From Ruegeria denitrificans (GTDB taxonomy: Bacteria; Pseudomonadota; Alphaproteobacteria; Rhodobacterales; Rhodobacteraceae), in NCBI RefSeq assembly GCF_001458295.1, contig NZ_CYUD01000001.1, forward strand, positions 186,001-250,000: a stretch of 64,000 nucleotides of DNA. The letters run 5' to 3'. The notes beneath the pieces are model-generated. The model searched no databases. It saw only the letters and a list, made by a program, of their open reading frames with translations, and had not been told where the DNA came from. Positions 18,557 through 25,251 of this stretch are shown one piece after another. The translations under genes were made by a program, and so were the position numbers. Each line of letters starts with the position of its first letter. Position 1 is the first letter of the stretch.

Positions 18557-18583
18557 TGTGTGGGTGGGCATAAATAACCCATA
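18557..18583 (+). repeat. Left terminal inverted repeat of the element
   Basis: Starts TGTGTGGG and continues with the 19-bp core TGGGCATAAATAACCCATA (18565-18583). The reverse complement of the right end reads TGTTCCGT followed by the same core, at the same spacing from the edge. Confidence 0.85.
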
Positions 18584-18837
18584 GGGTTGATTTTTACGCC
18601 CATATGAACGGTCTTTAATGCCCACAGATTCTTAAGGCTTTGAAATAAAATAAAAAAGACCACTGTAGGGTTTTGAGGTTGTTCTACGTTGGGCGACCAT
18701 TCGATAGCATTCGCGCTATTGACCAAGACCAGAAAATCTCAAGACTGTGGCCATGGAACCAGATCGTCTCATACGCGTCACACGCTAAAGCTGACCAGAA
18801 TTTTGTACTTGCCCAGCAAAACCGCTCGGGCAGTTCC
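18584..18837 (+). other. AT-rich left sub-terminal region of the element
   Basis: 254 bp between the left repeat and the preferred tniB start. It contains an inverted, imperfect copy of the end motif (18610-18626: its reverse complement TGGGCATTAAAGACC matches the core at 12 of 15 positions), which could be an extra transposase-binding site. The tniB frame is open back to a TTG at 18673, but that part does not look like TniB and no TniA remnant was recognised in any frame. Confidence 0.5.
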
Positions 18838-19857
18838 ATGGCTATCGGATACCGAATTGATGAAAAACAAATCGCCATCGATCCTCAGACGGTTATGCAG
18901 TCGTTGCGGACCAAGTACTTCACAAACAATCGGCACCACCAAATTACGCGTGAACTCGACCGTTTGCTTCAACCCGACCAGCAAGGTGGTAGGTTGCCTG
19001 CTCCGGAACTCCATGCAGGAGGGCTTGAGGCCAGGGGGCTTATGGTTGTTGCGAAGCCGGGGGATGGCAAAACTACCGCGGTTCACAGGGTCCTGAGTCG
19101 CCACCCGGCGTTGCAAGCGGCGACGGAGCAGGACGTGCCTCGGTACATCCGCATTCAGGTGCCAAGTCCAGCGACACTCAAAAGCCTGGGCCGCGCCATT
19201 CTCGGAGAACTTGGAATGAACGACGTTTCAGAGCGGGCCCCCGCTTGGGACATCTGGCGTGTTGTGAAGCATCGCTTGTCGTTGTTGGGCATCGTCGTGC
19301 TTTGGATCGATGAAGCCCAAGACGTTTTCCTGTCACGCTCAGCACGTGAGATTGACGACATGCTCAAGACGCTGAAATCGTTGATGCAAGGAGACCAAGC
19401 AGTGGTTCTCGTTCTCAGTGGCACTGACCGGCTTCTTGAGGTGGCGCGCTACGACCAGCAAGTCGACCGACGGTTCAGGAAAATCATGTCTCGACCGCTC
19501 GTCGTGGGCCACCACGAACAAAATCTTCAAGGGTTGATTGATACATACTGTCAGATGGCCGGCATCCGACCCGACATCGAACCGGATACACTGAGGCGAC
19601 TTATCCATGGCAGCCGGGGTCTGTTCGGAAGAGCAATCGAGACTATCCTCGCGGCCATCGAACAAGCCCTCTGCGAAGAGAGCTACTGTTTGAAGCGATC
19701 TCATTTTGCGGAAGCTTGGAGCATCCAAGAAGGCTGCTCTTGGGATCAAAACGTGTTCGAGATCAATGATTGGGCAGCGCTAGAGATTGATAGCGACGCC
19801 GAAGAGTTTGATGCAGAACGAACCCGGCGGCAACATCAGCAAGTTGGACGGGGTTGA
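18838..19857 (+). CDS. tniB: TniB-like AAA+ ATPase (TnsC-type transposition regulator)
   Basis: A 339-residue protein from the ATG at 18838 (MAIGYRIDEKQIAIDPQTVM), where similarity to TniB begins; a longer frame opens at a TTG at 18673. It shows Walker A VAKPGDGKTT (about 71-80), Walker B IVVLWIDEAQDVF and sensor segment VVLVLSGTDRLL, followed by an arginine-rich QQVDRRFRKIMSRPL. In Tn5053, Tn7 and CRISPR-associated transposons this ATPase forms filaments on DNA, links the TniQ target selector to the transposase and gives target immunity. Here no transposase gene accompanies it. tniQ overlaps its 3' end by 47 bp. Base use is less GC-rich than nrdJ, consistent with transfer. Confidence 0.88.
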   Translation: MAIGYRIDEKQIAIDPQTVMQSLRTKYFTNNRHHQITRELDRLLQPDQQGGRLPAPELHAGGLEARGLMVVAKPGDGKTTAVHRVLSRHPALQAATEQDVPRYIRIQVPSPATLKSLGRAILGELGMNDVSERAPAWDIWRVVKHRLSLLGIVVLWIDEAQDVFLSRSAREIDDMLKTLKSLMQGDQAVVLVLSGTDRLLEVARYDQQVDRRFRKIMSRPLVVGHHEQNLQGLIDTYCQMAGIRPDIEPDTLRRLIHGSRGLFGRAIETILAAIEQALCEESYCLKRSHFAEAWSIQEGCSWDQNVFEINDWAALEIDSDAEEFDAERTRRQHQQVGRG

Positions 19858-21700
19858 TTCATTGAGTACAATTTTGCCAATGATGCCCATTTTGCCAGGT
19901 GAGAGCTTTGTTTCATGGGTCAGCCGGTTCGCCCGTGTTCAATGTGATATGTCTGCGAAAGAGTTTTCTTCTTTTGTGCGTATTCCACTTCAGGACCTCG
20001 CCAGGACTCGAGACAACGCGGTTGAGCAGATGCATCAGCTGACCGGCATTCCTGCGAAGCGACTTACGCAGGGCGGATACAAACAGCTTGCCTTTCGCTA
20101 CTACAAACATCGAGATGAAGAGTTTCATTCAGAATTCGTTGCGGGCAATCGAGTAAGTTATTGCCCGCAATGCATCTTGAACGACATCTCGGACTGCCCT
20201 CAATCGTTGAGAATGCCGGTTGGGAAGATCAATTGGGCTTTTTCACCTGTGAGAACTTGTCCCGTTCATTCCGTTCCTTTGGTCCGAGAGCCTGGGAGAG
20301 GCCGAGGCAATCTCTTTCTGGATTTGGCTGCCCATATGCCAGACGAAGCGCGATTAGCAAAGCTGGCCGAAATTGGGAAACAGAGGCGCGTCTCTGAACT
20401 GCAATCTTACCTTGAAGCCAGGCTTGAAGGGCGCCCCGGGCCAGAGTGGCTGGACGGGCAGCTGATTGATCTAGCCTCACGTGCATCTGAAATGCTTGGT
20501 GCGTGTATCGCATTTGGTCCAAATGCAAATCTTCCAAATCTGTCGCAAGAGGATTGGGACTTGGCCGGGTCGGTTGGGTACGAGTTTACAAAACGTGGCC
20601 CTGAAGGCGTTCGAGAAGGGCTTGAAGCGGTGCAGTCGAAGACGCCATGCTCAAAAATTCAAGCCGGGCCGCAAGGTGTGTTCGGTGTTCTCTATCAATG
20701 GATTCAGTTCAAAAAAAACCGAAAACCGATTGGGCCGTTTCGGGAGGTTTTCCGTGAACATATTCTGGAAACCATGCCAATTGGTGCGGGAACGATTCTG
20801 TTTGGAGAACCCGTTTTGCAGCGGCGGCGTCATTCAGTAGCGTCGCTGAGCCAAAAGTTTGGGGTGCATCCCAGGACTGTTCAAAATGCGCTTATGGTCG
20901 CCGATTTGCTGCCTGCGGGCTACGACGCGAAGCGGGATTTCGGAGCCATTGACGTTGCTCGTTCTGAAGACCTTCTCAGGAGGATGCGGCGTTCGGTTCC
21001 AATTTCTGAGGTTCCAAAATATCTAGGCTGCAAACGGCCCCAAGTGGCGCAGCTCATCGAAGCTAGGATGCTTAAACCAATCGCGGGCTGTAGAGATGGC
21101 CGAAGGAGCATTGCTCAGGGAGTTGACGCCAACGACCTGGACAGTTTTGTGAACCGCTTGCGAAGTTTCGGGCAGTCCATTTCTGAACCCTCAGAGGGTG
21201 TGTTGGGAATTGCCAACGCGGCTGAAGCCTTGAAAGTGCCCGCTGTCAAGATTGTCGAACTGTTGCTCCAAAGGCAACTAACTGGAGTTGAGCTTCTCGA
21301 CGAAGAACTGCGTTACCAATCTGTACTTGTTGACGTGGCAGAAGTGGGTGAAAAACTCGGTTGCCGAACTGGTTCTCCCGGGAAATCGATTTCGGATGTC
21401 GCGCGAAAGCTTGGCCTTTCTGCCACCTCAGTCGACTTCCTTCTTCGAACTCCACCAGACGGAATGGAACCGGTTCTGAAAATTTGCGGACAAACTAGAC
21501 ACATGGGGCAGATGCGTGATCTTGTTAGCCCTGCTAGCGTGGACCGTTTCAAGGTGGACTACCAAAAGATCACCGACGTTGCGACGAGAATGGCAACAAC
21601 AGTTCCGGAAGCCCGAAGGAAGTTAAAATCTCGAGGGATCTTGCCAGTTTGGGAACCCAAAGCGGCGGGAGTGGAGCTCTACAGAACCTCAGAATTCTAG
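19811..21700 (+). CDS. tniQ: TniQ-like target selector with repeated helix-turn-helix modules (TnsD-like)
   Basis: A 629-residue protein from the ATG at 19811; ATG codons at 19880/19883 are alternatives. The N-terminus has the TniQ motif MMPILPGESFVSWVSRFAR, then zinc-ligand candidates CPQC and CPVH (about 120-165). The C-terminal half holds five helix-turn-helix-like units (SLSQKFGVHPRTVQNAL, ISEVPKYLGCKRPQVAQLI, NAAEALKVPAVKIVELLL, ISDVARKLGLSATSVDFLL, ITDVATRMATTVPEARRKL). The length and DNA-binding tail resemble TnsD, which binds a fixed chromosomal site, more than short TniQ proteins. It probably chose the site downstream of nrdJ. It overlaps tniB and is followed by a terminator. Confidence 0.85.
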   Translation: MQNEPGGNISKLDGVDSLSTILPMMPILPGESFVSWVSRFARVQCDMSAKEFSSFVRIPLQDLARTRDNAVEQMHQLTGIPAKRLTQGGYKQLAFRYYKHRDEEFHSEFVAGNRVSYCPQCILNDISDCPQSLRMPVGKINWAFSPVRTCPVHSVPLVREPGRGRGNLFLDLAAHMPDEARLAKLAEIGKQRRVSELQSYLEARLEGRPGPEWLDGQLIDLASRASEMLGACIAFGPNANLPNLSQEDWDLAGSVGYEFTKRGPEGVREGLEAVQSKTPCSKIQAGPQGVFGVLYQWIQFKKNRKPIGPFREVFREHILETMPIGAGTILFGEPVLQRRRHSVASLSQKFGVHPRTVQNALMVADLLPAGYDAKRDFGAIDVARSEDLLRRMRRSVPISEVPKYLGCKRPQVAQLIEARMLKPIAGCRDGRRSIAQGVDANDLDSFVNRLRSFGQSISEPSEGVLGIANAAEALKVPAVKIVELLLQRQLTGVELLDEELRYQSVLVDVAEVGEKLGCRTGSPGKSISDVARKLGLSATSVDFLLRTPPDGMEPVLKICGQTRHMGQMRDLVSPASVDRFKVDYQKITDVATRMATTVPEARRKLKSRGILPVWEPKAAGVELYRTSEF

Positions 21701-21722
21701 AAGAACAAAAAGCTGAAGTAGC

Positions 21723-21747
21723 AGCCGCCCTTCGGGGCGGCTTTTTT
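21723..21747 (+). terminator. Rho-independent terminator after tniQ
   Basis: AGCCGCCC-TTCG-GGGCGGCT forms a perfect 8-bp stem with a UUCG loop and is followed by a T-run. It ends the tniB-tniQ transcript inside the element. Confidence 0.9.
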
Positions 21748-21870
21748 GTTGCCCAAATTTTTTTGTGGGCGACAATGAGTTGTCAAGATGGGCGAAGTGG
21801 CCGCGGCATAATCAAGGGTGATGATAAATATATATAAAAATCAACGTTTTAATTTTTTGGGGCTGCCGAA

Positions 21871-21897
21871 TATGGGTTATTTATGCCCAACGGAACA
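21871..21897 (-). repeat. Right terminal inverted repeat of the element
   Basis: Contains the core in reverse complement (21871-21889) and ends CGGAACA. With the left end it forms a 23/27 inverted repeat with TGT...ACA tips. The inner flank (21748-21870) is AT-rich and shows nothing recognisable as a gene. Confidence 0.85.
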
Positions 21898-21902
21898 ACA
21901 TA
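21898..21902. repeat. Right copy of 5-bp target-site duplication (ACATA)
   Basis: Direct repeat of 18552-18556, immediately outside the right end. Confidence 0.8.
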
Positions 21903-21927
21903 GAACGGCACAAAAGGTGACACATAT

Positions 21928-21956
21928 CGACGCCGAGTTGCCATTTCTCGGCGTCG
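21928..21956 (+). terminator. Hairpin, probable original nrdJ 3' end displaced by the element
   Basis: CGACGCCGAG (21928-21937) and CTCGGCGTCG (21947-21956) form a perfect 10-bp stem with a 9-base loop. Removing the element and one ACATA copy places it about 50 bp after the nrdJ stop. There is no long T-run, so it may be a 3'-stabilising or Rho-assisted terminator. Confidence 0.55.
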
Positions 21957-22009
21957 GACCAGTTTGACGTCAGCGTCCACGGCACAGTTTAGATCGAATT
22001 GAAAAGAGA

Positions 22010-22060
22010 GGGTTTCTGGCTCATCTTAACTGCCAAGGAGTAGAGATGAGAAAGAAACCC
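22010..22060 (+). promoter_or_regulatory. Hairpin enclosing the ribosome-binding site and start codon of the transposase remnant
   Basis: Arms 22010-22026 and 22044-22060 pair at 15 of 17 positions. The AAGGAG lies in the 17-base loop and the ATG at 22046 lies inside the right arm. Such structures can limit translation of transposase genes; here the gene is broken anyway. Confidence 0.45.
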
Positions 22061-22306
22061 GCGAACAAACAGAGCCACGACGAGAAGGTCGTAATAGACA
22101 TTCGTTGCGCGACGCGAAAACAGTATTCAGGCGAAGAGAAAATCCGGATCATGCTGGACGACATGAGGAGCGAAGACAGTAATGCTGTTGATCTGCACGC
22201 TGTCTTGATTTTTTGCAAAGTTCACGCGACTCAAGAACCACTGGATAACTGCAAACTTCACAGAGGATCAGAACCCCAAGTGATCAATGAAAAAGAAGCT
22301 GGTTAG
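22046..22306 (+). pseudogene. Truncated IS3-type transposase OrfA remnant
   Basis: An 86-codon frame. The first 43 residues (EKVVIDIRCATRKQYSGEEKIRIMLDDMRSED) match the N-terminus of a common IS3-family OrfA that normally continues with ELCRKEGI and an HTH. After RSEDSN the sequence diverges completely and no OrfB follows, so this is a fragment that lost its 3' part. It lies just right of the TniB/TniQ element and shows that the nrdJ-rpsD interval has taken more than one insertion. No intact inverted repeats for this IS were found. Confidence 0.65.
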
Positions 22307-22564
22307 GGGCGCGGACATGTGTGGGCGTCAGGGAAACGGCTAGAGCGCCGAGCAATAGAAATCTGACTGGCCAGCGTGCCAACGGATGTAGACTTTCACA
22401 AAAAGTTGATAAATTGGCTGGGAAACCTCCCTTCGTCGTGTAATTTATGAATCTCTTTCGCAACAATTCCATTAACGCTTTATTAACGTCTCTTTTCCGC
22501 CTCATTTTACATTGATAAGAAGATCCCAGTACGCAGTGATGGGTTTAAGGGTACGGGCGGTAAT
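22307..22564 (+). promoter_or_regulatory. Intergenic region with a perfect CtrA-type box
   Basis: TTAA-CGCTTTA-TTAAC at 22472-22487 fits the alphaproteobacterial CtrA consensus TTAA-N7-TTAAC exactly, 77 bp before the ATG of the orphan gene at 22565. The rest of the interval holds no recognisable gene or repeat. Confidence 0.5.
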
Positions 22565-23071
22565 ATGAGAGCCGGACAAAACGGTCGTATAGCCATTTTT
22601 TGGGGGCAGACGGAGATCGACGGACTTGAGGCTGCGCCCATGTCCTTTTTGAATGTCGGAGCCGCCTGGTCATGGCGCGGACAGGCGAGATATCTTGCAG
22701 AGTCCTCAGCGCAGGTGTTGGAATGGACCGGAGCTGCCGGTGCCAGTGCCGCGACATTGACTCATTGTGCGCAGGTACTAAATCTTCAGGACGCGGCAAG
22801 CGATCTTCTTGTTCTGACCAATGGCGCGCAAACTTTCACGGCAGCGTTGTTCCCGATCGCGGGTGAATTATTCCCGATGCTGGTCTTCGAAGGTGATTGT
22901 CCCGCGCGGGATCAGGATTTCTGGATCAGCGAAATCACAAATACTGTACATCAAGGGAACGCAGAGGCCGGGACGGACGATACAGTCATAGCATTCCCAT
23001 CTCGACCTAACCAGGATGTAGATGACCGGGATCAGTGGCGAGTCGTTGCCGCCGGGCATGCGGTGGACTGA
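22565..23071 (+). CDS. Orphan protein of unknown function, possibly CtrA-controlled
   Basis: A 168-residue acidic protein with no signal peptide or membrane segment. It is rich in alanine, tryptophan and phenylalanine (FLNVGAAWSWRGQARYLAES; FPIAGELFPMLVFEGDCPARD) and has a disordered-looking tail (IAFPSRPNQDVDDRDQW). I do not recognise the family. The ATG at 22565 is the first in the frame but has only a weak ribosome-binding site. It lies between the IS remnant and rpsD, in the accessory stretch, and has a perfect CtrA-type box upstream. No function is proposed. Confidence 0.6.
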   Translation: MRAGQNGRIAIFWGQTEIDGLEAAPMSFLNVGAAWSWRGQARYLAESSAQVLEWTGAAGASAATLTHCAQVLNLQDAASDLLVLTNGAQTFTAALFPIAGELFPMLVFEGDCPARDQDFWISEITNTVHQGNAEAGTDDTVIAFPSRPNQDVDDRDQWRVVAAGHAVD

Positions 23072-23125
23072 CGCGCAGGCGATTTCCATTCCAGCGGAAA
23101 AATAGATATTACCAAGCGCAGTGTG

Positions 23126-23153
23126 TTGACTCTGCCGGTTTCGTGGATATAAG
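23126..23153 (+). promoter_or_regulatory. Sigma-70-type promoter of rpsD
   Basis: TTGACT (23126-23131), a 16-bp spacer, then TATAAG (23148-23153). Placed about 120 bp before rpsD, it predicts a leader of roughly 110 nt. Confidence 0.6.
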
Positions 23154-23169
23154 CGCGGCTTCATTGGTG

Positions 23170-23266
23170 TTGGTGGCCCCCGCAAGGGGATGCCTGTCAT
23201 GGGGGAAACCTCAAGAGGACAACGCCCTTCATAGTGGCCTGTTAAGGCCTCGACCTTAAGAAGGAG
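23170..23266 (+). promoter_or_regulatory. Structured rpsD leader
   Basis: It contains a CCCC-GCAA-GGGG tetraloop hairpin (23178-23189) and a TTAAGG/CCTTAA hairpin (23242-23259) that ends next to the AAGGAG at 23261-23266. S4 autoregulates its own mRNA in several bacteria, so a control element is plausible, but no known S4 leader fold was matched. Confidence 0.4.
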
Positions 23267-23273
23267 ATCAGCC

Positions 23274-23894
23274 GTGACCAAACGCACGTCTGCCAAGTAC
23301 AAAATCGACCGCCGGATGGGTGAAAACATCTGGGGTCGTCCGAAATCCCCGGTCAACCGTCGTGAATATGGCCCCGGCCAGCACGGCCAGCGCCGTAAAG
23401 GCAAACTGTCGGACTTCGGTCTGCAGCTGCGCGCCAAGCAGAAGCTGAAAGGCTACTATGGCGACCTGACCGAAAAGCAGTTCCGCCGCATCTACGCAGA
23501 AGCCGTACGTGTGAACGGTGACACCGGTGAAAACCTGATCGGTCTGTTGGAGCGTCGCCTGGACGCTGTTGTCTACCGCGCCAAGTTTGTTGCCACCGTT
23601 TTTGCCGCTCGTCAGTTCGTGAACCACGGCCACGTCACGGTAAACGGCAAGCGGGTCAACATCCCGTCCTACCGCGTCAAAGAAGGCGACGTTATCGAAG
23701 TGCGCGACAAGTCCAAGCAACTGGCCGTTGTTCTGGAAGCTGCTGCGCTGGCCGAGCGTGATGTGCCTGACTACATCGACGCCGACCACTCGAAAATGAC
23801 CGCGACCTTCGTGCGCGCACCGGGCCTAGGCGATGTGCCTTACCCGGTTATGATGGAACCGAACCTGGTCGTCGAATTCTACGCGAAGAACTAA
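23274..23894 (+). CDS. rpsD: 30S ribosomal protein S4
   Basis: A 206-residue S4 starting at GTG 23274, placed by the AAGGAG 7 bases upstream. The N-terminus ([21 protein letters not shown]) and the S4 RNA-binding domain ([36 protein letters not shown]) are standard. S4 is a primary 16S rRNA-binding protein that nucleates 30S assembly. The zinc cysteines of some S4 forms are absent, as is common. The gene stands alone, away from the rpsK-rpoA cluster, with its own promoter, leader and terminator. Confidence 0.97.
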   Translation: MTKRTSAKYKIDRRMGENIWGRPKSPVNRREYGPGQHGQRRKGKLSDFGLQLRAKQKLKGYYGDLTEKQFRRIYAEAVRVNGDTGENLIGLLERRLDAVVYRAKFVATVFAARQFVNHGHVTVNGKRVNIPSYRVKEGDVIEVRDKSKQLAVVLEAAALAERDVPDYIDADHSKMTATFVRAPGLGDVPYPVMMEPNLVVEFYAKN

Positions 23895-23917
23895 TCTTCG
23901 CCGACACCGAATTTGGA

Positions 23918-23947
23918 AAGGCCGCGCAGTTTGCGCGGCCTTTTTTG
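23918..23947 (+). terminator. Rho-independent terminator after rpsD
   Basis: GGCCGCGCA/TGCGCGGCC stem with a short loop and a following T-run (from 23941). Confidence 0.92.
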
Positions 23948-24129
23948 TTGCTTAAGAGGCGTAAAAATCTTGGCTTTTTACTGTGTCTGAAAGGCAAGGA
24001 TAGGATTGTTTCAGAAACTAGGAAGCGCTTACGCCTGTCGCCATATTCACACCATCATTCTTTGTGACAGAGGGCGAAGGCAGGCTCGGATAAGCCGAGT
24101 GCAGAAATCCTGCAGGCAAGGAAATATAC

Positions 24130-24660
24130 ATGAAAATAGTATCCGAGAGCGCCGAATCTGGGATTGGGAAGCTGGCCCGCAAGACAACAAGGCGCTCCTG
24201 TGTCGTAGCATTGGCACTGATTGTGGGTGGGTGCGCATCGTCCTCGGTTTCAGTCAGTCAAAGCAATGCGCTTTCGACTGATCCTGTATTGTCGAGTGTG
24301 ATAGGCAGTTTCGAGGCCGGGTGTATAGACAATGCGCCTCATTTTGATCCTACCCGTATGCGATCCGGTTTTGACGCAAACCAGCCCGAACTGGCGCAAG
24401 GGATGCTTTTTCTAGCCAGTGGAAAACCGGGGCAGTCCTGCGGTGTGACTGTGCGGGGCTATGGTCAGGGCAGGCCAACACCAACCATTGGTGATCTGAA
24501 CCGTTTGGGCAGAAAATTTGCTGCCAAGACAGGGGGGACATTGCGGCCAGCGGTGGCCGGACAATCCCAACGTGTTGAGGTCAAGTCGGGGCGTAAGAGT
24601 TTTGATATCAGCGGATATGTCACCAGCGGCGGCGATTTGCGATTTAATGTTTACGAGTAG
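24130..24660 (+). CDS. Predicted lipoprotein of unknown function
   Basis: A 176-residue protein with a long basic N-terminus (SGIGKLARKTTRRSC), a hydrophobic core and the lipobox VGGC, so Cys about 36 should be lipidated. The mature domain has two further cysteines (EAGCIDN, GQSCGVTVRGY) that may form a disulfide. I do not recognise the family. It stands alone between rpsD and the Lrp regulator gene; a shorter start could exist because the region before the signal core is unusually long. Confidence 0.65.
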   Translation: MKIVSESAESGIGKLARKTTRRSCVVALALIVGGCASSSVSVSQSNALSTDPVLSSVIGSFEAGCIDNAPHFDPTRMRSGFDANQPELAQGMLFLASGKPGQSCGVTVRGYGQGRPTPTIGDLNRLGRKFAAKTGGTLRPAVAGQSQRVEVKSGRKSFDISGYVTSGGDLRFNVYE

Positions 24661-24687
24661 TAGGGCGGCATCAGAAGCTCGCATAAA

Positions 24688-25149
24688 CTAAATCGGCAGC
24701 GGCCGCCCCTCGGCAATCGCTTCCATCGCGAAATACGAGGTCACGCTGTCCAGTTCGACCTTCTCGATCAGGCGTTGATAGACCTTGTCATATGACCCCA
24801 TGTCCTCGGTCACGACTTTCAACTGATAGTCATAGTCACCGCCGATCCGGTGGAAATCCACCACTTCGGGGATGGTCAGTACATGGCTGCGAAACGCCTG
24901 CAACCATTCGGCCGAGTGATGTCGAGTGCGCAGCATGACAAAGACCACAAGGCTCAGCCCTAACTTCTCTCGCGCAATCCGCGCGGTTGAGCCGATGATC
25001 ACCCCATCTTCGTTCAGGGCCTTCAGCCGCCGCCAGCAGGCGTTTTGCGACAGCCCGACCCGATCCGCCAGTTCGCGTTGGGACAAAGTAGCGTCTGTTT
25101 GCAGTTCGCGTAGGATACGTTTGTCAATTTGATCTAATTTCTCTGCCAT
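24688..25149 (-). CDS. Lrp/AsnC family transcriptional regulator
   Basis: A 153-residue Lrp/AsnC protein: an N-terminal winged HTH (IDKRILRELQTDATLSQREL, then ADRVGLSQNACWRRLKAL) followed by an alpha/beta ligand-binding domain (VDFHRIGGDYDYQLKVV). Such regulators bind amino acids as octamers. It is divergent from the class V aminotransferase across 102 bp, the standard arrangement for a local activator or repressor of an amino-acid enzyme. It probably controls that gene and itself. Confidence 0.9.
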   Translation of the reverse strand: MAEKLDQIDKRILRELQTDATLSQRELADRVGLSQNACWRRLKALNEDGVIIGSTARIAREKLGLSLVVFVMLRTRHHSAEWLQAFRSHVLTIPEVVDFHRIGGDYDYQLKVVTEDMGSYDKVYQRLIEKVELDSVTSYFAMEAIAEGRPLPI

Positions 25150-25251
25150 ATCTGATCATATGACACAAAATTTTAGTAATCCATCAAAAGAAAGGTGAAG
25201 TTTCCTCGGCCCAAAGCAATCACATTGATAGGGCAATACGGAGACTATGCC
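25150..25251. promoter_or_regulatory. Divergent control region between Lrp-type regulator and aminotransferase
   Basis: AT-rich segment (25150-25190) containing TGATCATATGACA-like sequence, where an Lrp-family site would be expected. No exact operator could be assigned. Confidence 0.35.

Larger units (their letters stand above)
18557..21897 (+). mobile_element. Transposase-less Tn7/Tn5053-like element carrying only tniB and tniQ
   Basis: A 3,341-bp unit bounded by 27-bp terminal inverted repeats that match at 23 of 27 positions. Both begin TGT at the outer edge and share a perfect 19-bp core, and ACATA is duplicated outside them. The contents are a TniB-type ATPase gene, a TniQ-type gene and a strong terminator. 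There is no frame with a DDE transposase (TniA/TnsB), TnsA, Cas genes or cargo. It sits 23 bp downstream of nrdJ in the same orientation, much as Tn7 sits after glmS. It is either non-autonomous and moved by a transposase encoded elsewhere, or an internal-deletion derivative with its ends preserved. Boundaries are supported by the repeats; mobility is inferred. Confidence 0.8.

Noticed and set aside
18673..18837. Remnant of a TniA transposase before tniB
   Set aside because: All three forward frames were read; none shows an integrase or TniA C-terminal pattern.
18557..21897. CRISPR-associated transposon
   Set aside because: No cas genes, repeats or spacers are present; only TniB and TniQ are encoded.
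22312..22330. Second right end of the element (TGTGTGGGCG resembles the left tip)
   Set aside because: Similarity is limited to about 9 bases, the 19-bp core is absent and there is no matching target duplication.
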